This document shows positions 17,104 through 23,611 of a stretch of DNA of 36,698 nt, piece after piece. A program made the position numbers and the translations under genes. The stretch lies in assembly GCA_025353195.1 (NCBI GenBank), contig JANXRC010000122.1:1-36698 (forward strand), in the 5' to 3' direction. Within the stretch, counting starts at the first letter, position 1, and each line of letters opens with the position of its first letter. Source of the stretch: Rhodocyclaceae bacterium (lineage in GTDB: Bacteria; Pseudomonadota; Gammaproteobacteria; Burkholderiales; Rhodocyclaceae). The notes under the pieces were generated by a model, which ran no database searches, had not been told where the DNA came from, and saw nothing but the letters and a program-made list of their open reading frames with translations.

Positions 17104-17922
17104 CTAAGCCTTGCGCGCCGCCAGCAGCGCCTCGCTGAGTTCGACGAACCCCGCGCCGGCGCGAGCGCCAGTGACCCAGGCGGGCTTTGCCACCAGCCGA
17201 TCGGCAAAGTCAAGGACATTGGCGACACCCACCGAGTTGGGGAAAAACCCGAACATGGGTGCGTCATTGGGCGAGTCACCGACAAACACCCAGCGTTCCC
17301 GTTCTGCGTCCGCCTCCAGCGAGATGCCGAATTCTTCCGACAGCATACGCCGCGTCGTGCTCAGCTTGTCGTAGTCGCCGAACCAGCCATTGACGTGAAT
17401 CGAGCTGAGCTTGGCACGCATTCCGGCCGCTTCCATACGCCCCACGATGGCGTTCACTTCGGCCGGTGGCAAAGCGGCGACATCCTCGCAATAGTCGATG
17501 GCCAGGTCGGCGATACGGCAAAACTGATCCGACGCCAGCGCGCAACCCGGCACGGCCGCCAGAATTTCCGCGGCGAGGGCGTCAATTCGATCCTGTCGAT
17601 CAGGCGCAGGCGGGCCGGCGAACACGGTCCTGAGTCGCCTGGCACCGGCGTCGTAGCGCATCCAGAAGGCGCCGTTTTCGCCCACCACGGCATCAACCGG
17701 CCACATGCGGGCGATGTGGTCGCACCAACCGGCCGGCCTGCCGGTTACCGGAATCACACGGATGCCGGCGGCTTGCAGGCGTTCCAGTGCAGAGTAGGCC
17801 GCTGCGGTGAGACGCCCCGCGGTGGTGATGGTGTCGTCGATATCGGCCAGTACGCCAACGATCCGCGATCGGGCCTGCAAGGAAAATCCTGCCAGAGCCT
17901 GCATCTGGTGCCCGGCGTTCAT
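17104..17922 (-). CDS. HAD-IIB family phosphatase coupled to glpD
   Basis: A 272-residue Cof/HAD-IIB hydrolase. Motif I is DIDDTIT, with both catalytic aspartates, motif II is VTGRP and motif IV is GDSPNDAPMF, so the active site is intact. The C2-type cap between roughly residues 80 and 190 places it with the sucrose-phosphatase and mannosyl-3-phosphoglycerate phosphatase group. The ATG at 17922 overlaps the glpD stop (ATGA), which decides the start and implies coupled translation. The substrate cannot be read from the sequence; a three-carbon or glyceryl phosphate is suggested by the glpD context only. It is followed after 66 bases by the glpC-like gene. Confidence 0.8.
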   Translation of the reverse strand: MNAGHQMQALAGFSLQARSRIVGVLADIDDTITTAGRLTAAAYSALERLQAAGIRVIPVTGRPAGWCDHIARMWPVDAVVGENGAFWMRYDAGARRLRTVFAGPPAPDRQDRIDALAAEILAAVPGCALASDQFCRIADLAIDYCEDVAALPPAEVNAIVGRMEAAGMRAKLSSIHVNGWFGDYDKLSTTRRMLSEEFGISLEADAERERWVFVGDSPNDAPMFGFFPNSVGVANVLDFADRLVAKPAWVTGARAGAGFVELSEALLAARKA

Positions 17923-19430
17923 GTTGGTGCCGCCTGTGCAGTGGCAAACCAACCCGCGAAATTGTCCCGTTGTGCCGCCGACATGCGCAAACCAGCCTTG
18001 GTCCGCCGCCAGAGAACGTCATCCGCCGCCATCGCCCATTCATTGGCGACGAAATAGTCCGCTTCGCGCTGGTACAGGCCGCCACCGAAATCCCTGCCCA
18101 GATCGCCAGGGGTCTGCGCATCGGCGAGCACGGCCGCAACGGCGAGACCGTGCCTGTGGAACAGGTCGCGCAGCACGACAGGCGGCAGTTGCGGGTACCT
18201 GGCGTACAGGCGCTGCAATTCCGCATTCCGCCCGGCCGGATCGAATCCGCCTCCCGGAAGCGATTCGCTGCCAGTCCACGCCGCGCGCTGGTAGTCGAGC
18301 CACGGCGAGAGCTTGTCGAGTACCGTTTCGGCCAGCTTGCGATAGGTGGTGAGCTTGCCGCCAAATATCGCGAGTTGCACCGCACCATCGCGATCATCGA
18401 CGACCAGCGTGTAATCGCGCGTAATGGCGGCCGGATCGCCCTTGCCATCGTCATACAGGGGACGGACCCCGGTATATGTCCAGACGACATCGCCTTCAGT
18501 CAGTGGCTGTATCAGGTAACGATTGACCGCCGCCAGCAGATAGCGCGTTTCCTCGCCCGTGATTGACTGTTCCTGATCCATTGAACCGACTGCAACGTCG
18601 GTGGTACCTATCAGGGTAAACGCCTCCTGATAGGGAATCATGAAAATCACCCGGCCGTCGGTGTTTTGCAGAATGCAGGCGTGGTCACCACCATGGACTC
18701 GCGGCACGACTATATGACTGCCCTTCACCAGACGGACATTGGCGGCCACCGGGCTTTCGGTACGTTCAGTCACATTCTTGACCCAGGGTCCGGCAGCGTT
18801 GATCAGGACCCGCGCATACAACTCGAAACGCTTCCCGCCATCACCGGTTTCCACCATGGCGCGCCACCGCCCGTCTTCACGGGTAGCGGCGATCAGTCGC
18901 GTGCGTGGCAACAACGTAGCTCCATGCTCCTTTGCCGACATGAGATTCGCTATCACCAGGCGGGCATCGTCTGCCTGTGCGTCGAAATAACTGAATCCCC
19001 TGGTCAGTTCGGGTTTCAGTCCCGCGCCATATTGATCGGGACGCAAGCGGATGCCGGCCGAAGCGGGCAAGGAGCTGCGTCGCCCCATGTGATCGTAAAG
19101 CCAGAGCCCGACACGAATCATCCAGGCGGGGCGCAACGAGGCGACATGCGGCATCACAAAACGCAGAGGCAAGACCAGATGCGGCGCAAGGCGCAGGAGC
19201 ACTTCCCGCTCATCGAGCGACTCGGCAACCAGGCGAAATTCGTAATATTCGAGATAGCGCAAGCCGCCGTGAATCAGTTTGGTGCTGGAGGACGAAGTCG
19301 CGCCGCCGAAATCACCCTGGTCGATCAGCGCCGTCTTGACACCCCGCCCCGCCGCATCGCGGGCAATGCCGGCACCGTTGATGCCACCGCCAACGATCAG
19401 CAGGTCGAATTCCGTGTCGTGCGTCGTCAT
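17919..19430 (-). CDS. glpD: Aerobic glycerol-3-phosphate dehydrogenase GlpD
   Basis: A 503-residue peripheral membrane FAD enzyme that oxidises glycerol-3-phosphate and reduces ubiquinone. It begins with LLIVGGGINGAGIARDAAGRG, the FAD motif, then STKLIHGGLRYLE, RLVKGSHIVVPR and IGTTDVAVG, all standard GlpD blocks, and TYTGVRPLYDDG and FGGKLTTYRKLAE later. Length is normal (E. coli 501). It lacks the C-terminal [2Fe-2S] cysteines of GlpA. The gene lies 39 bases after the diguanylate cyclase gene and overlaps the HAD phosphatase by ATGA. No glpK, glpF or glpR gene is in the window, so regulation by the GlpR repressor cannot be judged. Confidence 0.93.
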   Translation of the reverse strand: MTTHDTEFDLLIVGGGINGAGIARDAAGRGVKTALIDQGDFGGATSSSSTKLIHGGLRYLEYYEFRLVAESLDEREVLLRLAPHLVLPLRFVMPHVASLRPAWMIRVGLWLYDHMGRRSSLPASAGIRLRPDQYGAGLKPELTRGFSYFDAQADDARLVIANLMSAKEHGATLLPRTRLIAATREDGRWRAMVETGDGGKRFELYARVLINAAGPWVKNVTERTESPVAANVRLVKGSHIVVPRVHGGDHACILQNTDGRVIFMIPYQEAFTLIGTTDVAVGSMDQEQSITGEETRYLLAAVNRYLIQPLTEGDVVWTYTGVRPLYDDGKGDPAAITRDYTLVVDDRDGAVQLAIFGGKLTTYRKLAETVLDKLSPWLDYQRAAWTGSESLPGGGFDPAGRNAELQRLYARYPQLPPVVLRDLFHRHGLAVAAVLADAQTPGDLGRDFGGGLYQREADYFVANEWAMAADDVLWRRTKAGLRMSAAQRDNFAGWFATAQAAPT

Positions 19431-19469
19431 CGATCAGCGCGAACCGGGGTCGCTTCCGTTGCACAAGAA

Positions 19470-21323
19470 TCAGCCATGGGCATCGACGTCCCACATTTCG
19501 GGCGCGAAGCGCACCACGCGGTTGCGCCCTCTCGACTTGGCCTGGTACAGGGCCACATCGGCGAATTTGACCACCTGCGAGAAGGTATCTGAATCCGCCG
19601 GATATTCGGCGACGCCGATCGAAATGGTTTTTTGCAGTATGCCGCCGGGCACGGGAACCTTGGTCGCCTCGACTGCGTCACGAATCTTTTCGGCCACCTT
19701 CATCGCGGCGTCAGCGCCGGTGTCCATCAGCACCAGAAGGAATTCCTCGCCGCCGTAGCGCACGGCCATGTCGGAACTGCGCACACTGCGCACCAGGATG
19801 TCGGCCAGGGTCTTGAGCACCTTGTCGCCGGCCTCGTGGCCGTGGGTATCATTCACCTGCTTGAACAAGTCGAGGTCGAGCATGAGCACCGAGAACACGC
19901 TCTTGCGTCGCTGCGTGCCACCCACCAGTGCAGTGACGTATTCTTCGAGAAAGCGGCGGTTGTACAAGCCTGTCATGGGATCGCGCAGGGCATTTTCGCG
20001 CAGGTGTTCCATGAGCCGCCTGGCCTCCAGCACGGGACCGGCTTCGCGCAGATAGACGGCGAGAAACGGCACCATCAGCCGCGCCAGTGCGGCTTCGTCG
20101 GCCGCAGCGACAATTTGCACCACCCAGCCCGCCGAGCCGGATTGCGTGATCGGCAGACAGATGTGGGTGTCGCCGGCAGCGCCGGGACGAAACATGGGAC
20201 ACAAGCCCGGAAAGTCCACCGCATTCACCACATGGCCGGTGCGGGCGGCGCGACATTGACTCGCATCGATGGTTACGTCCAGGGCGCACCAGCGGCAGGC
20301 GGCGCCGACTTCGCCATCGATCACGATGGGCGTCATGCGATTCTTGCTCGCCGCTATCTCATAGATGGAGAATCGCTTGAAGTCATACTTGTGCTGCAGC
20401 ACATCTGCCAGCCGCCGGTAGACTTCGAGTTTTGTCTGGTCTTCTTCGATGGCCTGCTTGAACTGCGAGGCCTCGACCAGGCTTTCGACCAACTCGGTGG
20501 TGTGCACCAACTGGTTGCCGCCTTCGTTCACCTGGTGCCCCATCAACTGGCCTACCCGCGTGCGGATGGTGGTCACCTCGCGTTCGAGAAACTCCATCAG
20601 ATGGTTGATGTTGAGTGCGATCTCGCCCACCTCGTCGGTACTGCGCTGGCGAATGCGGCCGGCGAAATTGCCGCCCACCGCCTGCGAACTGACCTCCCGC
20701 ACCTCCTGCGCGATTTCCGACAGCGGGTTCATCATGCGGCGCAACAGCGCCAGGGCGAGCAGCGCCGCGACGAACATCGCCAGGGTCACCATGACGACGG
20801 CGATGATTCCCTGGCGGCGAATTTCGGACAGCGAAATGTCGACGCTTACCGCGCCCAGCACCGTGCCATTCTTCACTTCGTGGCATTTCAGGCAATTGGG
20901 CACGCCCTCGTCATTGGCGATATAGGGAATCACCGCGTGGAATGCCAGGCCGTCATCCGTTTCGACGACATCGAAGGCTTCCTTGCCCGTCGCCAGCACG
21001 GCTTCGGCAGCGACGTCGGCTCTTTCGTTGATCAGGCCCGTACCGAACTGGCTGACTACGGCCGGCCCGCGCACGACCCGCACCTGTTGCACGCCGGGCA
21101 CCGCGGAAAGGCGATCAAGAAACTCCTGGCGCCTGTCGGTAGTCTTGCTGATCATGCTTTCGGTCAGGCCAACCATGACCGTTTCGGCGACCGATCGCGC
21201 ATGGCGTTCGGTGGCATACATCGAGAAGCGGCGAAAGCCCAGTGCGGAAAACACGGTCAGGACCACGACCAGCACGGCCAGAATGCCGACGAAGAACACC
21301 AGGATCTTGCTCTTGAGTTTCAT
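19470..21323 (-). CDS. Membrane diguanylate cyclase with haem-motif sensor, HAMP and GAF-like domains
   Basis: About 617 residues. TM1 is residues 7-29 and TM2 about 172-194, enclosing a periplasmic sensor with a c-type haem motif, C144-L-K-C147-H148. HAMP follows (195-250), then a helical linker, then a GAF-like domain carrying a cysteine group (CRWC, SQC, GLCPMF). The C-terminal GGDEF domain has GGEEF at 524-528 and an inhibitory I-site RSSD at 515-518, so it should make cyclic di-GMP with product inhibition. The haem suggests sensing of redox, oxygen or NO; this is inference. The start at 21323 gives a normal membrane anchor; upstream in-frame ATGs at 21362 and 21380 are possible. It precedes glpD by 39 bases. 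Confidence 0.87.
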   Translation of the reverse strand: MKLKSKILVFFVGILAVLVVVLTVFSALGFRRFSMYATERHARSVAETVMVGLTESMISKTTDRRQEFLDRLSAVPGVQQVRVVRGPAVVSQFGTGLINERADVAAEAVLATGKEAFDVVETDDGLAFHAVIPYIANDEGVPNCLKCHEVKNGTVLGAVSVDISLSEIRRQGIIAVVMVTLAMFVAALLALALLRRMMNPLSEIAQEVREVSSQAVGGNFAGRIRQRSTDEVGEIALNINHLMEFLEREVTTIRTRVGQLMGHQVNEGGNQLVHTTELVESLVEASQFKQAIEEDQTKLEVYRRLADVLQHKYDFKRFSIYEIAASKNRMTPIVIDGEVGAACRWCALDVTIDASQCRAARTGHVVNAVDFPGLCPMFRPGAAGDTHICLPITQSGSAGWVVQIVAAADEAALARLMVPFLAVYLREAGPVLEARRLMEHLRENALRDPMTGLYNRRFLEEYVTALVGGTQRRKSVFSVLMLDLDLFKQVNDTHGHEAGDKVLKTLADILVRSVRSSDMAVRYGGEEFLLVLMDTGADAAMKVAEKIRDAVEATKVPVPGGILQKTISIGVAEYPADSDTFSQVVKFADVALYQAKSRGRNRVVRFAPEMWDVDAHG

Positions 21324-21400
21324 TGAGGTGAAGCGGCCGGCCGTTTGCCATGACCGCGCCATCCTAACAAATATCCACAATCCGGATACAGGAACTCAGC

Positions 21401-21625
21401 TCAGGGCGCAACCACCGTGCACTGCTGCAGCCTGGCCTTGAGACAGGCCGGACACAGGCAGCTCGCCGCCGGCGAGCCCGGATCGGATATATCGGGAACC
21501 GGCATCAGGGCCGGCAGGGCCGAGCACCAGCACTCCTGGTCGCCGCCTTCGTTGCCGCAGCGGAACGATGCGCCGCATTGCGGGCAGACGCTGGTGGGTG
21601 CGGCCGCTGCGGGAGCGGCGCTCAC
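21401..21625 (-). CDS. Cysteine-rich CWC family protein
   Basis: A small protein of 74 residues with a GTG start that overlaps the stop of the anti-sigma gene (GTGA). Cysteine pairs CPQC, FRC, ECWC and CLCPAC match the cysteine-rich CWC family (PF14375), presumed zinc or metal binders with unknown function. There is no signal peptide, so it is cytoplasmic. No in-frame ATG lies near; an ATG at 21793 would give a proline- and alanine-rich extension overlapping the anti-sigma gene. The coupling puts it in the sigma / anti-sigma operon. Confidence 0.75.
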   Translation of the reverse strand: MSAAPAAAAPTSVCPQCGASFRCGNEGGDQECWCSALPALMPVPDISDPGSPAASCLCPACLKARLQQCTVVAP

Positions 21626-21801
21626 GGCAGGCCACCGCCGATACGCCGGCAAGCGGCACGCAGCACCTGCATCTGGTGGCGGTAGTTGGTACAGCCGGCG
21701 CAGATCCAGACGTGCAGTTGCAGCGCGAGGCGCTCGGGCAGGGAGAGGGGGCGATCCTGTTCCTGCGACATCAGCTCGGTCGCTTGCCTGCAACTCAGCA
21801 T
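21622..21801 (-). CDS. Very small zinc-finger anti-sigma factor
   Basis: A 59-residue protein with the ZAS-type zinc motif H30-x3-C34-x2-C37 and an upstream C4 that can complete the site, as in zf-HC2 anti-sigma factors. It has no membrane segment, so it is probably a soluble redox- or metal-sensitive partner in the style of RsrA/ChrR N-terminal domains, though shorter than those. The ATG at 21801 lies one base after the sigma gene stop. Its stop overlaps the CWC gene. Oxidation of the cysteines releasing the sigma factor is known for ZAS proteins and is inferred here. Confidence 0.8.
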   Translation of the reverse strand: MLSCRQATELMSQEQDRPLSLPERLALQLHVWICAGCTNYRHQMQVLRAACRRIGGGLP

Positions 21802-21802
21802 G

Positions 21803-22402
21803 TCAAGCCCCCGCTCCGGCAAACCATTTCGTTTCGAGACAGGTGCGCAGGCCCAGTCGGGCGCGGTGCAGCACCACCCAGCAATTGGACGAACTGATGC
21901 CGGTTTCCTTACAAATTTCGTCGGTCTCGAAGCCGAGGAATTCACGCATCATGAAAACGCGAGCGGTCTTGCCGGGCAGATGGTCGAGGCAGGCCTCGAA
22001 CACCCGCCAGAATTGCTGCTGCTCGAAGGAAGCCTCCGGATCAGCCCAGCGCCCGGGCTGTGTGGCCGGCTGCCAGTGGCCGCGCCGGTCAAACAGCGAC
22101 TCGGCGAGCAGGTCGTCGCCAGCCTCGTCGTCGGCCAGCGAGGTCGCCGCAATTTCGCGGCTCTGGCCGCGAATGATGTCGATGATCTTGTTGCGCAGGA
22201 TCGAAATCAGCCAGGTCTTGTAGGATGATCGACTTTCGAAGCGATGGCTGCCGAGCAGCGCCGCCAGCAGGGTTTCCTGCACTGCGTCTTCGGCAGCGCC
22301 CGCATCGCGCAGCTGCAGGCGGGCGAAACGCAGCAGGTCGGGGCGTAGCGTTTCCAACTCGGCGTTGAGTTCGGCTTGGCGATCCAATTCCATGGAACGC
22401 AT
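21803..22402 (-). CDS. ECF RNA polymerase sigma factor
   Basis: A 199-residue ECF sigma factor. Region 2 is seen in LRPDLLRFARLQLRDAGAAE, the DAVQETLLAAL core-binding helix and SYKTWLISILRNKIID; region 4 in LPGKTARVFMMREFLGFETD and the recognition helix around GISSSNCWVVLHRAR. The sequence fits the group named TIGR02943 (sigma-70 family) common in beta/gammaproteobacteria. ATG at 22402 or 22393 are both possible. It heads a minus-strand operon with its anti-sigma factor and a CWC protein, and is divergent, with 88 bases between, from the msrB-led operon, which it plausibly controls. No clear ECF -35/-10 pair was identified in that spacer. Confidence 0.88.
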   Translation of the reverse strand: MRSMELDRQAELNAELETLRPDLLRFARLQLRDAGAAEDAVQETLLAALLGSHRFESRSSYKTWLISILRNKIIDIIRGQSREIAATSLADDEAGDDLLAESLFDRRGHWQPATQPGRWADPEASFEQQQFWRVFEACLDHLPGKTARVFMMREFLGFETDEICKETGISSSNCWVVLHRARLGLRTCLETKWFAGAGA

Positions 22403-22490
22403 TTTGACCCAGGATGACTAACATCGGCAAACTGTAAGGAATGTCGAGGCCTGCAAGACCAAGCAGGGAATCAATCAACAGGAGAGCAAC

Positions 22491-22991
22491 ATGAACCGTC
22501 GCAACTGGATTTCAAGCGTTTCCGGCCTGATGGCCGCGTTCTCTTTACCCGCGGGCCCTGCCCGCGCCGCCAGCGCCTTTCCGCTGACCAAGAGCAAACA
22601 GGACTGGAAAGCGCTGCTGCCGGCAGACGCCTACCGCGTACTTTTCGAACACGACACGGAACCGGCCGGCAGCAGTGCGCTGAATGCGGAAAAGCGCGCC
22701 GGCACGTTTATTTGCGCCGCCTGCAATCAGCCGCTGTTCGACAGTGCCCACAAGTACGAAAGCGGCACCGGCTGGCCCAGCTTCTGGCAGCCGCTGGCCG
22801 GCGCGGTCGGCACGTCGACCGACTTCGGACTGATCTACCCGCGCACCGAGTATCACTGCTCGCATTGCGGCGGGCATCAGGGTCACGTCTTCAACGATGG
22901 CCCGCAACCCACGGGAAAGCGCTACTGCAATAATGGCGTCGCCCTGAAGTTCATTGCGAAAACCGAAACCTTGCCGGCACTGCGGACATGA
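22491..22991 (+). CDS. msrB: Peptide methionine-(R)-S-oxide reductase MsrB, exported
   Basis: A 166-residue MsrB with an N-terminal export signal (about 27 residues, MNRRNWISS start, AxA cut near ARAAS). The paired arginines followed by N-W resemble a Tat signal, but a Sec route is possible. The enzyme reduces methionine-R-sulfoxide. Zinc ligands are the CAAC and CSHC pairs; SGTGWPSFW and the catalytic C146 in RYCNNG are intact. An AGGAGAG ribosome site precedes the ATG. The stop overlaps msrA (ATGA). Both Msr enzymes being exported points to repair of periplasmic proteins, as for MsrP/PilB systems. Confidence 0.92.
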   Translation: MNRRNWISSVSGLMAAFSLPAGPARAASAFPLTKSKQDWKALLPADAYRVLFEHDTEPAGSSALNAEKRAGTFICAACNQPLFDSAHKYESGTGWPSFWQPLAGAVGTSTDFGLIYPRTEYHCSHCGGHQGHVFNDGPQPTGKRYCNNGVALKFIAKTETLPALRT

Positions 22992-23605
22992 GCCCATTCC
23001 TGAAGATGATTCTCGTCGTAGGCACCATCCTTGCGACTGCTGCTCACGCGGAGGCGCCGGCCGCCCCGGCTGTCGTGCCTGCCGGCAGCGCCACGGCGAT
23101 CTTCGCCGGCGGCTGTTTCTGGTGCGTCGAAAGCGACTTCGAAAAACTCCCCGGGGTCATCGAAGTCGAGTCGGGCTATACCGGCGGCAGGACCGCCAAC
23201 CCGAGCTACGAGCAGGTCAGTTCGGGCAGCACCGGACACGCCGAAGCGGTGCGGGTGATCTACGATCCGAAGAAGGTCAGCTACCCGCAATTGCTCGACT
23301 ACTTCTGGCGGCATATCGATCCCACCGTGAAGGATCGACAGTTCTGCGACGTCGGCAACCAATACCGCAGCGCCATCTACTGGCAGAACGAAGCCGAGCA
23401 CAAGGCCGCCGAAGCGAGCCGCGACGCATTGCTGAAGAGCGGCAAGTTCAAGGCGATCCATACCGAGCTGGCTCCGGCGACGGCCTTCTGGCTGGCCGAG
23501 ACCTACCATCAGGACTACTACAAGAAGAACCCGATCCGCTACGCCTATTATCGCAAGAGCTGCGGCCGGGACGCGCGGGTCGAAGAAGTCTGGAGCGGCA
23601 AGTAA
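22988..23605 (+). CDS. msrA: Peptide methionine-(S)-S-oxide reductase MsrA, exported
   Basis: A 205-residue MsrA with a cleavable Sec signal (first 21 residues, ending AAHA). The catalytic motif GCFWC places the sulfenic-acid cysteine at C43; the substrate-pocket stretches SGYTGG and the AEAVRVIYDPKKVSY block are conserved, and ETYHQDYYKKNP near the end is typical. A resolving cysteine may be C-terminal (SCGRD). It is translated by overlap with msrB and lies six bases before the next gene, so it belongs to the same operon. Confidence 0.92.
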   Translation: MSPFLKMILVVGTILATAAHAEAPAAPAVVPAGSATAIFAGGCFWCVESDFEKLPGVIEVESGYTGGRTANPSYEQVSSGSTGHAEAVRVIYDPKKVSYPQLLDYFWRHIDPTVKDRQFCDVGNQYRSAIYWQNEAEHKAAEASRDALLKSGKFKAIHTELAPATAFWLAETYHQDYYKKNPIRYAYYRKSCGRDARVEEVWSGK

Positions 23606-23611
23606 GGTCCG

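Noticed and set aside
19632-21326. A 564-codon plus-strand open frame opposite the diguanylate cyclase
   Set aside because: No recognisable motif and His/Gln-rich composition; the GGDEF protein on the minus strand explains the conservation.
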